The notes: generated from the letters alone by a model not told the origin. Shown: positions 37,880-46,478, counted from the first letter of the stretch. The stretch: 64,000 nt of DNA from Sulfoacidibacillus ferrooxidans (GCF_022606465.1 NZ_JALBUF010000001.1:434001-498000); one strand, 5' to 3'. Numbers and translations: made by a program.

Positions 37880-38214
37880 GTAGCACCTCCGTCATTTGCG
37901 TGATGCTTATCAACATCTCCAAAAAACCATGTATTATGCAATAGCCTCTACAATCTGTCCATTGTAGTCAGGCACTTGGCCTATTGAGTAGCGATGACTT
38001 CCATACCAAGGGATGGACTTGACCATAACCACTCTACTGTATCGTAACATGAGAAAAAACAAGTTCATCACCGAGTATCCCTACGCATCTAAAATGAACA
38101 GAACTCATTACACTCTTTCCCTTGCTTACGTTTATATCGTATCATGATTCATGTCTTCTGATAACCGAGGATAACCGAGAATCACCAATACAGAATTAGA
38201 GGAGTCTTACCTAT
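37880..38214. other. Intergenic region with a 10-bp tandem repeat
   Basis: Between the divergent sspH and Gfo/Idh/MocA genes. GATAACCGAG occurs twice head to tail at 38160-38169 and 38170-38179, about 35 bases before the plus-strand start. It may be a regulator site. Nothing else supportable is visible in the rest. Confidence 0.4.
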
Positions 38215-39183
38215 ATGCATGTCGTTCATTGGGGCATTCTTGGCACAGCCAGAATTGCAGAGTCGCAATTTATTCCTGCCATTCGGGACGTTATCGATTC
38301 AGAAATCACGGCTGTAGCTAGTAGAGATGCTACCCGTGCATCTGCTTTTGCTACCCGCAATGCAATACCTACGGCTTACGACAACTATGAAGCTCTTCTT
38401 GCTGATCCGCAGATCGATGCGGTTTATATTCCACTACCTAATCATGAACATGCTCGCTTTGCTATACTCGCTGCGAAATACGGAAAACATGTGCTGTGTG
38501 AAAAGCCCCTTGCACTACATGCACAAGAAGTTAAAGAAATGCGTGACGCGGCAACTGCACAGGGAACTCTGATGATGGAGGCCTTTATGTATCCATTTCA
38601 CCCACAGTGGGAACGTGTGCGCGACATCATCGAAAAAGGAGAAATTGGTGAAGTTCGAATCATCTCCTCATCGTTTAGTTTTCCCTTAAACAACGACCAA
38701 GACATTCGTATGAATCGCAGTTATGGTGGAGGCGCTTTGTACGACGTTGGAACGTACTGTGTACATGTCAGCCGTATGCTCATGCAGGATGAACCTTTTC
38801 AAGTGACGGCACTGGCTCATTTTGATGAAAAACACGGTATTGATCTTACGTTGTCTGGCATCTTGCATTTCTCTGGAGGTAGACAAGCCCATTTTGATTG
38901 TTCATTTGAAGCCATGGATCGGCAACACGTTGACATCATCGGATCTTTGGGCTCTATTGCGATTACACATCCCTTTCGTCCGGACAAAGGGAAGGCTGAG
39001 TTAATCATTCAGACCGATTCTCATACGCGCGTGGAAGCAGTCTCTACCATCAACCAATATACAAAGGAGCTTGAGTTCTTTTGTCACTGTGTGAAAACAA
39101 ACTATGTGCCAAAACACTTGATGGAACAATCATTAGCTCATGCAAAAGTGCTTGATATACTGTATCAAACCGCTCGCATCTAG
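38215..39183 (+). CDS. Gfo/Idh/MocA-family oxidoreductase
   Basis: A 322-residue NAD(P)-dependent sugar or inositol dehydrogenase-like protein. Rossmann start WGILGTARIAESQFIPAI, the YIPLPNHEHARFA segment and the signature VLCEKPLALHA (with the catalytic Lys) are intact, and GGGALYDVGTYCVHVSR is the second conserved block. The substrate is not evident. Start ATG follows GAGGAGTC. Confidence 0.88.
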   Translation: MHVVHWGILGTARIAESQFIPAIRDVIDSEITAVASRDATRASAFATRNAIPTAYDNYEALLADPQIDAVYIPLPNHEHARFAILAAKYGKHVLCEKPLALHAQEVKEMRDAATAQGTLMMEAFMYPFHPQWERVRDIIEKGEIGEVRIISSSFSFPLNNDQDIRMNRSYGGGALYDVGTYCVHVSRMLMQDEPFQVTALAHFDEKHGIDLTLSGILHFSGGRQAHFDCSFEAMDRQHVDIIGSLGSIAITHPFRPDKGKAELIIQTDSHTRVEAVSTINQYTKELEFFCHCVKTNYVPKHLMEQSLAHAKVLDILYQTARI

Positions 39184-39347
39184 TTTACTCACCTACATGA
39201 TGAACAGAAGGATTCGACGATCCTGATTGTACTTACAGCAAAATACCTATGTAAGCTCGGTATGGGAAACCAGATAGAAAAAGAATTATGGGAAATAATA
39301 CCCTGGATTGAAAAATGAGAACGCTCATTATACACGCCCATACACAA

Positions 39348-39420
39348 ATCGAGTAGGAGGGGGCGGCTAGCCCCCGACCTCTCACACCACCGTACATGCG
39401 GGTCCGCATACGGCGGTTCA
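39348..39420 (-). mobile_element. Group II intron relic: domains V and VI only
   Basis: Read on the minus strand, ACCGCCGTATGCGG, loop ACC and CGCATGTACGGTGGT form the domain V hairpin (about 39386-39418). It is followed by GTGAGAGGTC and a domain VI stem GGGGGCTAGCCGCCCCC with the usual CTCCTACTCGAT end. This layout is characteristic of the 3' end of bacterial reverse-transcriptase-encoding group II introns. No reverse transcriptase or domains I-IV remain: the next bases belong to the 3' end of the quinone reductase gene. It is therefore a truncated remnant, possibly now acting as a hairpin terminator for that gene. Confidence 0.75.
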
Positions 39421-39427
39421 CCTTTTA

Positions 39428-40414
39428 TTAGACTCTATCCATCGTCAGTAGGATTTTACCGGTACTTGTTCGACTCTCCAGAAATTTATGCGCTTTAGCA
39501 CCTTCTTCAAATGGAAATTTGGCACTAATCGGAATCATCAACTGGTCATTTGCAGCAAGTGTTAGCACTGCTTCAACTGATGCGCGTAAGCTCTCTTTAC
39601 GCAAACGACGCGTGGTGCCCATGCTGTATCCAAGAACGGATCGGCAACTGCCATGCAACTCCGTAGTTGCTACATAACCAGGTTTCCCTGAAGCGCTACC
39701 AAATGCTGCAATGCGTCCAAAATTCGCGAGACAACGCAGATTATCGCTAAAGGCATCCCCAGCGACTGAGTCTAGGATCACGTCCACACCATGACTATCT
39801 GTGGCAGCCATGACAGCATCAGCAAAAGATCCATGGCTATAATTAATGACTACGTCTGCACCATGTGCCTTTGCAACCGCCATTTTTTCATCACGCCCTA
39901 CAGTTCCAATAACAAGTCCCGCACCTAGATGTTTCGCCAATTGCAGCGCAACTGTACCAATACCACCCGCTGCAGCATGAACAAGTACGCGCTCCCCAGG
40001 CAGCAAATGCGTTACCTTTGTGAGCAATTCATACGAGGTCACCGATACTGTGAGCATGGCAGCTGCTGTATCGAAAGTGATGGTTTCTGGAATGGCATAG
40101 GTGAGCGCTACGTCTGCTAGTGTGTATTCACTATAGGACCCACCACTTGGAAACGCCACCACGCGCTGTCCCGGGACAAATGTCGTAACGCCCGCCCCCA
40201 CAGCATCGACTGTGCCAGCTACGTCTAGTCCTGGTACAAATGGCGGTTGTGATGCATTGTGATACCGACCTTGTCGCGCCATCACATCAGAAAAATTAAC
40301 ACTTGCCGCCTTTACGCGAATGCGAATCTGACCCTCACTCGGTTCTGGGATCGGTTGCTCCACGACTTGCAATACATCCGTCCCACCAAAAGCTGTCACC
40401 ACTAATGCCAACAC
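39428..40414 (-). CDS. Quinone oxidoreductase, zinc-free MDR family
   Basis: A 328-residue NADPH:quinone reductase-like medium-chain dehydrogenase. Motifs: FGGTDVLQVVEQPIPEP, VPGLDVAGTVDAVGAGV, the Rossmann motif VLVHAAAGGIGTVALQLAK and GADVVINY. The structural and catalytic zinc cysteines of alcohol dehydrogenases are absent, as in this subgroup. The GTG at 40414 is eight bases after AGGAGG; an upstream GTG overlaps that site. It follows the aldo/keto reductase by 17 bases, probably one operon for carbonyl or quinone detoxification. Confidence 0.88.
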   Translation of the reverse strand: MLALVVTAFGGTDVLQVVEQPIPEPSEGQIRIRVKAASVNFSDVMARQGRYHNASQPPFVPGLDVAGTVDAVGAGVTTFVPGQRVVAFPSGGSYSEYTLADVALTYAIPETITFDTAAAMLTVSVTSYELLTKVTHLLPGERVLVHAAAGGIGTVALQLAKHLGAGLVIGTVGRDEKMAVAKAHGADVVINYSHGSFADAVMAATDSHGVDVILDSVAGDAFSDNLRCLANFGRIAAFGSASGKPGYVATTELHGSCRSVLGYSMGTTRRLRKESLRASVEAVLTLAANDQLMIPISAKFPFEEGAKAHKFLESRTSTGKILLTMDRV

Positions 40415-40431
40415 AGCACTCACCTCCTCAG

Positions 40432-41436
40432 TTATCGTTGTTCATTGCGCCGTGGCAATGAGTACCATAGTCCATTGAGATCTGCCAACTCTTCTTGTGT
40501 CAACAGTGGGGCTTGTGCCGCCGCCAGACTAGCATCGAGTTGCTCTGGACGGCTCGCTCCAAGAATCGCTGACGTAATACCACGCTGCTGTGTCACCCAA
40601 CGTACGGCTGTAGTGACCATATTGTAGTTGCGTTCATTACACCAAGCGCGATATTGCTCCACGGCATCAAATGTTGCCGCTTGCCAGTAGCGAGTTTGAT
40701 ACAGGTCACCTGCCCGCGACAATCCTCCAAGTGAAAAACGCGAACCCACTTCTACACCTTGCCCTGGTTGATACCGTCCCGTAAGCATGCCCCCTGCTAA
40801 GGGATTGTAAGAGATCATTCCTATACCTTCCTCCACACACGCGGGTACCAGTTCATCTTCAATCATCCGAAATAATAAATTGTAGCGCGGTTGGACCGAC
40901 TGGATGCGCACGAGATTTTTTTGTTCTGCTAGGCCAAGTGCTTTCATCACTTGCCACGCACGCCAGTTAGAGACTCCGATATAGCGTACCTTGCCTTCTT
41001 GTACGAGGCTTTCAAACGCGCGTAGCGTCTCTTCAAGTGGTGTGGTTGCATCAAAAGAGTGCGCTTGATACAAGTCTATGTAGTCTGTTTTCAAGCGACG
41101 TAAGCTATCATCCACAGCAGACATGATGTGTTTACGGCTCAATCCTTTATCGTTTGGACCAGGGCCCATCTCTCCGTGACATTTCGTAGCAAGTACAACT
41201 CTGTCTCGCTTGCCTTCTAACCAATTGCCAATGATGTTCTCTGTTTGACCGAGCATTTCATAAGTGGAACCAAGCGGATAGACGTCAGCCGTGTCGATGA
41301 AAAAAACACCTGCATCTAGTGCTTGATCTAAAATAGCATGTGCCGTTTGCTCATCAGCCTGATTGCCAAAAGTCATCGTACCAAGGCACAATTCAGACAC
41401 TTTTAATCCTGAATTCCCGAGCGTGCGTATCTCCAA
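40432..41436 (-). CDS. Aldo/keto reductase
   Basis: A 334-residue aldo/keto reductase of the voltage-gated K-channel beta/YajO-like group: EIRTLGNSGLKVSELCLGTM, FFIDTADVYPLGSTYEM (Asp, Tyr), ATKCHGEMG (Lys), YIDLYQAHSFD (His) and TSAILGASRPEQLD. The TTG at 41436 follows GGGAGGGATCACG; the open frame extends 49 codons upstream but without homology-like sequence. It is the first gene of the pair with the quinone reductase. Confidence 0.88.
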   Translation of the reverse strand: MEIRTLGNSGLKVSELCLGTMTFGNQADEQTAHAILDQALDAGVFFIDTADVYPLGSTYEMLGQTENIIGNWLEGKRDRVVLATKCHGEMGPGPNDKGLSRKHIMSAVDDSLRRLKTDYIDLYQAHSFDATTPLEETLRAFESLVQEGKVRYIGVSNWRAWQVMKALGLAEQKNLVRIQSVQPRYNLLFRMIEDELVPACVEEGIGMISYNPLAGGMLTGRYQPGQGVEVGSRFSLGGLSRAGDLYQTRYWQAATFDAVEQYRAWCNERNYNMVTTAVRWVTQQRGITSAILGASRPEQLDASLAAAQAPLLTQEELADLNGLWYSLPRRNEQR

Positions 41437-41503
41437 CGTGATCCCTCCCCTATCATCATTCTCTTCTATTGTAACGCAAAGAGAATAGATAAGACCATGT
41501 TCT

Positions 41504-41593
41504 CTAAGAGATCGATTGCATGCGCTGTTCGTGATAGTGATGCAAAGTTGTATTAGCCACTGCAATGGTTTCCATGCGCTCAACTGCTTTCAT
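41504..41593 (-). CDS. Possible 29-residue His-containing peptide downstream of cobW
   Basis: ATG at 41593 lies three bases after the cobW-like stop codon. GGAGGAATGTGATTC directly before it is a strong ribosome binding site located inside the end of the cobW gene. The peptide reads MKAVERMETIAVANTT then LHHYHEQRMQSIS. Three histidines in LHHYHEQ could bind metal. Not recognised as any family. Translation coupling to a zinc-type GTPase makes it worth keeping, but a chance ORF cannot be ruled out. Confidence 0.45.
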   Translation of the reverse strand: MKAVERMETIAVANTTLHHYHEQRMQSIS

Positions 41594-41596
41594 GAA

Positions 41597-42832
41597 TCAC
41601 ATTCCTCCATTCATCATCGTATCAACTGTATCAACCGGCTCTTCCATGATCCATTTCGGTAATGGATCATCAAAAAGATCCCAATCAGTTGCTAGTTCCT
41701 CCATAGTCAATAGACATGCATCCATGTGCCGCTCAATATCATTTCGATTCATATCGATCCCGATGAACACTAATTCGTTCATTCTGTCCCCGAATTCATC
41801 GTGCCACGTAGAAACCCATTCTGGATCTGCGGTCTTGATCTCTATCTGCTCTTCCTCTGACAAAGAAGCAGCAAAATAACCCATAGGGCCCATTTGAATA
41901 GAAGGCCCTGCTTGGCTAAAAGAGAACGCAACATCATTTCTCGTAGCTAACCAGATCATTCCTTTGGTACGGATCACTGTATCTGGCCAGGTTTCCATAA
42001 AAGCAGCAAATCTTCCGGGATGAAGAGGAGATTGTCTCCTATATACGAACGAATCAATTCCATACTCTTCTGTTTCAGGGACATGTCGATCCAATTGCAG
42101 TTCTCTGATCCAACCTGCAGATTGCGAGGCCATGTCAAAGTCAAAACGCTTCGTATCCAAGATTTCACGAGGATCCACTACCCCATAAGATGTGCGAATG
42201 AATTTTGCGCCCGGCTGTAGAGAGGAAAGAATACGTTCTAATATCTGCAATTGTTCTTCAGATACACAATCGCACTTATTGAGTACCAGAACGTCACAGA
42301 ATTCAATTTGATCAATTAGCAAATCCACTACCTCACGTGTGTCATCCTCACCAATTGCCTGCTTGCGATCCAGTAGCGTTTCTCCGCATGCATAATCAGT
42401 AAAAAAACGACTCGCATCGACGACCGTTACCATACAATCAAGGCGACAAACCGCAGAAAGATCAATTCCCTCCTCTTCATCTACATAAACAAATGTCTGT
42501 GCAACAGGAACAGGCTCACTAATACCGGAAGATTCAATTAAAATGTAATCAAATGATTGAGCTTCTACTAGTGACATCACTTCACGCAAAAGATCTTCTC
42601 GTAGCGTGCAACAAATACATCCATTAGTCATTTCTACCAAGCGCTCTTCCGTGCGCGACAACGTCCCTTCTCGCTTGACCATAGCTGCATCGATGTTAAC
42701 TTCACTCATGTCATTGACAATAACTGCAACTCGCAATCCAAGGCGATTATGTAGTACGTGGTTAAGAACTGTTGTCTTTCCTGCTCCAAGATATCCACTC
42801 AACACAGTAACTGGTATACGCTCTGCTTGCAC
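41597..42832 (-). CDS. CobW/COG0523 GTPase, probable zinc metallochaperone (YciC/ZigA-like)
   Basis: A 411-residue G3E-family GTPase. The P-loop SGYLGAGKTT covers residues 12-21, the metal-binding CxCC motif is GCICC (C72, C74, C75), ESSGISEP is the switch region, and VLNKCD is the base-specificity motif. The C-terminal CobW_C domain is present. COG0523 proteins deliver zinc to client enzymes when zinc is scarce. The gene starts 22 bases downstream of two Zur-like palindromes, supporting zinc repression. Start near 42832 follows GGGGTGGTACAG. Confidence 0.9.
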   Translation of the reverse strand: MQAERIPVTVLSGYLGAGKTTVLNHVLHNRLGLRVAVIVNDMSEVNIDAAMVKREGTLSRTEERLVEMTNGCICCTLREDLLREVMSLVEAQSFDYILIESSGISEPVPVAQTFVYVDEEEGIDLSAVCRLDCMVTVVDASRFFTDYACGETLLDRKQAIGEDDTREVVDLLIDQIEFCDVLVLNKCDCVSEEQLQILERILSSLQPGAKFIRTSYGVVDPREILDTKRFDFDMASQSAGWIRELQLDRHVPETEEYGIDSFVYRRQSPLHPGRFAAFMETWPDTVIRTKGMIWLATRNDVAFSFSQAGPSIQMGPMGYFAASLSEEEQIEIKTADPEWVSTWHDEFGDRMNELVFIGIDMNRNDIERHMDACLLTMEELATDWDLFDDPLPKWIMEEPVDTVDTMMNGGM

Positions 42833-42853
42833 TTCTGTACCACCCCTTTCAAC

Positions 42854-42909
42854 GACATAATAGCGTAATGATTACTAATTGTAAATAGTAATCATTACGC
42901 TATTATGTC
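42854..42909 (-). promoter_or_regulatory. Double Zur-like box in a 24-bp inverted repeat
   Basis: Two arms of 24 bases (42854-42877 and 42886-42909) are perfect complements around the loop ATTGTAAA. Each arm holds its own palindrome, GTAATGATTAC on the left and GTAATCATTAC on the right, matching the Zur consensus core TCGTAATNATTACGA known from Bacillus. The position is just ahead of the COG0523 GTPase gene. Two Zur dimers, or one cooperative pair, would block transcription when zinc is sufficient. Confidence 0.8.
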
Positions 42910-42994
42910 CAAAGAGAGCTGATCTTCAGATAGTCAACAAGTTGCAACCTTCTGTACAGCAGCAACTCTGACTTCTGCCATTTCCGCAAAACGT

Positions 42995-43114
42995 ATGATA
43001 TCAACATTAGGAAATTACCAACTGGCAGTAAAGGATACACCAGATAAGTACAAAGCTTACAATCCAATACGCCGCGCACTAATCATCCCATACCATCATG
43101 GACACAAGGAATAA
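42995..43114 (+). other. Short open frame beside the Zur-like site, probably a gene remnant
   Basis: An open frame ends at 43114 with DTPDKYKAYNPIRRALII then PYHHGHKE; in the same frame it extends upstream to a TGA near 42922. The first ATG is at 42995 and has no ribosome binding site. The protein-like composition suggests the C-terminal remnant of a lost gene that once lay beyond the Zur-like boxes. I do not recognise it. Confidence 0.3.
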
Positions 43115-43187
43115 AAATCACAAACCAACACACCTTTGCTATAATGAATGTAATTCGTAAAAATATATACTCATGGAGTGATCACGC

Positions 43188-44201
43188 ATGAACATCGCAT
43201 CGCACCAAAACTTCGTAGGTCTTCCTACCGACGAGCGTTTACCCAGTGATGAAACTGTGTTTCCAGTTGCCTGGTATGCGATAGCGTGGTCACGTGAACT
43301 GAAAGATAAACCGCTAAAACGCAAAATACTTGGACAAGATATAGTGATATATCGAGATGGTAAAAATCACGTTCGTGCGCTGAACGCTTATTGTTCACAT
43401 CGCGGTGCAGACCTATCGCTCGGCCACTGTACTGAGCGAGGGCTCACATGTGTCTATCATGGGTGGACATTTAGTGCAGACGGAGGATGTATTTCGATCC
43501 CTGCGCATCCTGATCGTCCTATCCCTGAATTTGCACGTGTAACCGCCTATTCCGTGCAAGAACGTGCTGGACTGATCTGGCTGTATCCTACACCTTTCAA
43601 ATCAGATCAGGAAATACCAGAACTCATCCTATTTCCCGAACTTGAGGATCCCCATTTTACATTGGCTGCATACGATCAGCATTGGCAGGCACATCTTACG
43701 CGCGTCGTAGAAAGCGTGCTTGATGTTGCTCATTTAGCATTTGTGCACAAGCAAACAATTGGCAAACGCGTCCCCAAAGAGATCATTCACATGCAATTCG
43801 AGGTACCTGACCGCGACACAATTATAATAAAAAATGGAGGCGGTTTGCTTTATTATCAATTTCCTCAACAGTGGATTTTGCGGCCAGCAACAACGTCCCA
43901 TAGCCAGTTCATTAACTATGTGACGTTCACGCCGGTAGATCGCCAAGAAACGATCATCTTTGGTTACGCAGGACGCACCTTTGCACGATTTATCCCAGGA
44001 CTAAGTGCCATTTTCTCGCGTTATAGCCTAAAAGTCTTATCAGAAGACAAGAATATCGTGGAAAGTCAGCACCCACGCCCGATCCCTGAAGCCCTCCGAA
44101 TGGAAGCGCATGTCCCTGCAGACGCACCTCAAGTCAGGTTTCGCCAGCGTTGGTTTGAATTTTTGTCCAATGATCGTGAAACAAAGATCATGTTAAAATG
44201 A
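43188..44201 (+). CDS. Rieske 2Fe-2S aromatic-ring oxygenase-like protein
   Basis: A 337-residue oxygenase subunit. The Rieske cluster ligands are C69-x-H71 (YCSHRGADL) and C88-x2-H91 (CVYHGW). The mononuclear iron site is suggested by ESVLDVAHLAFVHKQTIG with two His and a bridging Asp. This is the layout of VanA/phenoxybenzoate-type alpha subunits that hydroxylate or demethylate with electrons from a separate reductase. No reductase gene is adjacent. Start ATG follows GGAGTGATCACGC. Confidence 0.88.
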   Translation: MNIASHQNFVGLPTDERLPSDETVFPVAWYAIAWSRELKDKPLKRKILGQDIVIYRDGKNHVRALNAYCSHRGADLSLGHCTERGLTCVYHGWTFSADGGCISIPAHPDRPIPEFARVTAYSVQERAGLIWLYPTPFKSDQEIPELILFPELEDPHFTLAAYDQHWQAHLTRVVESVLDVAHLAFVHKQTIGKRVPKEIIHMQFEVPDRDTIIIKNGGGLLYYQFPQQWILRPATTSHSQFINYVTFTPVDRQETIIFGYAGRTFARFIPGLSAIFSRYSLKVLSEDKNIVESQHPRPIPEALRMEAHVPADAPQVRFRQRWFEFLSNDRETKIMLK

Positions 44202-44302
44202 CTTGCACACAAAAACCCACACGGTTTACACAACACCGATAGATCTACTCTTTATGTACCAATCCAAGTTCAAGTATCGGATCAGGTAAGGGGCCATCTA
44301 CA

Positions 44303-45028
44303 TCACTTCACCGTGAACCATAAAAATCCAACTAGTGCAACCAACCCAATCGCATGATCGGCCGCACTTCCCGTCTTCACAAGCCGTATGCCTTGCCGTG
44401 CAGGAAGCGGCCACAACAGAGGTACACCACCCGCAATTCCATCGGCAATCAAATGCAGCGCATATCCTGCCATCGCAGCCTCCGCACACACTGCCCACAA
44501 CCCGTGTAAGCTTATCATCATGCCCATTGAAAACAACCCAATTCCAAGCACGCTATGCGTGAACATCCGATGACTCGTAAAGATAGCCCCCATACTCCAA
44601 GCAAAGAAGGCTAGTCCAGCCACTAAGGGCATCACATGAGTGACCACACCATACATAGCGAACAACCCCACAGCTCCAAGTGCGATTTTTCGCATTACAT
44701 TTGCTCGCGAGAACAAAGTAAACGTAAGCAACGCATAACCTACTATGCTAAATAGAGTCAGTGGCACATGGCCTGCAAGGAGTACATATAACGCAATGAG
44801 AAGAAAGGCAATCCGTCCGACCATCTCTGCTTTCCTTGCTAACAGCGAATGCGACTCATCCAGATCCGGTACGAGCGAACCTAAGACCGCTCCTACTACC
44901 ACGAGCGCCTCTGGTACAAGATTGACCGTCCTCATCGCAAAGACCGGCTCCCACGGCAAGGAAATCAATAGTGGCGTGATGACCGTTGCTCCAAGCGCTC
45001 CGATAGCCATATGTGTGCGTCCAAGCAT
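44303..45028 (-). CDS. YdjM/DUF457-type membrane-bound metal-dependent hydrolase-like protein
   Basis: A 241-residue integral membrane protein starting MLGRTHMAIGALGATV. Conserved features of the DUF457 family are seen: TH near the N-terminus, GSLVPDLDESHSLLARK, FTSHRMFTHSVLG and ALHLIADGIAGGVPLLWP. The His/Asp pattern suggests a metal site in the membrane. ATG at 45028 follows GAGAGGA by nine bases. Function unclear in the whole family. Confidence 0.82.
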   Translation of the reverse strand: MLGRTHMAIGALGATVITPLLISLPWEPVFAMRTVNLVPEALVVVGAVLGSLVPDLDESHSLLARKAEMVGRIAFLLIALYVLLAGHVPLTLFSIVGYALLTFTLFSRANVMRKIALGAVGLFAMYGVVTHVMPLVAGLAFFAWSMGAIFTSHRMFTHSVLGIGLFSMGMMISLHGLWAVCAEAAMAGYALHLIADGIAGGVPLLWPLPARQGIRLVKTGSAADHAIGLVALVGFLWFTVK

Positions 45029-45244
45029 GCCACTCATTCCTCTCTTCAATCGGTAATGCCATATGCTGATATGAGTATCCACATGCCATTTTCCAAAATA
45101 CTAACGAACATAACTGACTCTTAGTTCCTTTGCCATAATTACATACATTGAGCGTGATCACAATCAGTTTTTTCATTGGACATAGATAGCGATTAGAAGG
45201 TAACCTTTATACTGTAGTCGATTTGTTGGCATAGGAACCACAAA

Positions 45245-45661
45245 TTACGATTGATAGTGATCTTTGAATCTTTTCCAATCCATACTCCCAACAAACACTC
45301 TATTCTTGCAGATATGATCAATAGGCTTGGACAATCGATTACAGTACCAATTATATGCATTTCCAAACCACCGAATGGTAAATCGCATGATATCTCTTAT
45401 GAATACTTCTCTTTGTTCAACCTCAAATCCATCTCGTGAATAATCCGTGACTATACTCGATTCCATGATTGTTTTTACATCGCTATATTGATCACTCGAA
45501 GCAATTTCTCGATAAGTTTTAAGTCTGATATGATGAAAATCATCTTTTGTTACATAGTAGAAGAGGTATTTTGGCGAATGATACAGTGTTAAGATACCGT
45601 TTACGTCCTTTTTTACTTTATAGTGCTCATTAATCCGTTTGCTGAAAATGAACTTACTCAT
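45245..45661 (-). CDS. Hypothetical protein (138 aa)
   Basis: A 138-residue charged, aromatic-rich protein with no recognised motif (TLYHSPKYLFYYVTKDDFHH, RFTIRWFGNAYNWYCNRLS). Start ATG at 45661 follows TAGGAGATGAAATGA, a good site. Its base composition is lower in GC than the neighbours and it stands at the edge of the accessory region. It is the first clear minus-strand gene after the c-di-AMP riboswitch, 350 bases downstream. Acquisition by transfer is likely but unproven. Confidence 0.5.
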   Translation of the reverse strand: MSKFIFSKRINEHYKVKKDVNGILTLYHSPKYLFYYVTKDDFHHIRLKTYREIASSDQYSDVKTIMESSIVTDYSRDGFEVEQREVFIRDIMRFTIRWFGNAYNWYCNRLSKPIDHICKNRVFVGSMDWKRFKDHYQS

Positions 45662-46008
45662 TCATTTCATCTCCTATGCGTCAAATCAGATCCATGAGTG
45701 GATCATTGTGCATGATTCCCCATCATCTTATCTTGCATATGATGTTTGTGAGAAACCTCCAGCTAGGACTACCATTTTGTGCTGAGTATGCTTATTGCGT
45801 GCATAGACTTGCAAGATCGATCAACATCAACTTGCAAGTCCAAACCATTTCAATTGCGATCGACCTATTGAATAAGAGCCCAAGCCAAAGCGAGGCTATC
45901 TTCTATAACTGCCAACAGATAGTCCAAAACACCATGGCCATGCCTTGAATGATACAAACAAATAACCAACAGGAGTCATCATGGGAAGTAAGGAAGTATG
46001 ATGACATT
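45662..46008 (-). other. Leader between riboswitch and hypothetical gene, with two hairpins
   Basis: On the minus strand this stretch contains GTCATCAT/ATGATGAC (45975-46005), which directly follows the riboswitch and is followed by a T-rich segment (TTGGTTATTTGTTTG), so it may be the terminator of the expression platform. GACTTGCAAG/CTTGCAAGTC (45806-45840) is a second perfect inverted repeat. Short frames such as MAMVFWTICWQL are broken by stops. No intact gene is seen on either strand that I can support. Confidence 0.5.
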
Positions 46009-46150
46009 TCTACTATTCGCCTACGAGGTTAGCTGTCGGGTTCGGCAAAGTTTTTGCCTATGATGCATCGTGGGCACGATCACATCAATTCACCCCAAAT
46101 AGTGGTTCCCCCGTTCTCTGCAATACTCACCGCAAAGATTCAGCCCGTAT
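46009..46150 (-). ncRNA. c-di-AMP riboswitch (ydaO/yuaA type)
   Basis: Minus-strand sequence carries the conserved blocks of the ydaO riboswitch in order: TTTGCGGTGAG, CGGGGGAACC, TTTGGGGTGAATTGAT, and near the 3' end CCCGACAGCTAACCTCGTAGGCG. These RNAs bind cyclic di-AMP and usually switch off genes for cell-wall hydrolases or potassium and osmolyte uptake. The outer P1 stem is poor: I could not draw a convincing match for the 3' AGGCGAAT, so the element may be damaged. No typical target gene follows. Confidence 0.85.
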
Positions 46151-46478
46151 AAAAATGTCACGAAGGACATTGCTTTTGAGTAAAAGACACATTTTATGAT
46201 AGCATCTCAAGTGAAAAGATAAAAGTAATTTTTTCAATTATTTTACATTCGACATCCAATTGAACGTGAATACATTACTTATCCAAACGTCCAACTAGAC
46301 AATTCACGGTTCAATAAACTCCAAACCATTTCAGCTAAAGGATGTCCCTACGGCAATGCGCCATTAAAAGATTTGTGTCCACAATCAGTTGTGCCCACAA
46401 TCAGAGCCTATCACCAAGGGGCATCTCTTCTTCATGTGTCCTCAGGAACGTCTACTGACTTATTGGTACACTTTTCGT
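46151..46478. other. Intergenic region upstream of the riboswitch
   Basis: AT-rich near 46180-46260, where the minus-strand promoter of the riboswitch should lie, but no convincing -35/-10 pair was found. The rest (46260-46478) holds no ORF or hairpin I can support. Confidence 0.4.

Noticed and set aside
42854-42909. The 24-bp inverted repeat as a plain terminator
   Set aside because: It lacks a T run and lies directly upstream of a gene start; each arm matches a Zur core, so an operator explains it better.
45676-45948. A 90-codon plus-strand open frame downstream of the riboswitch
   Set aside because: No ribosome binding site, unusual Met/His/Cys-rich composition, and it covers an inverted repeat; not supported as a gene.
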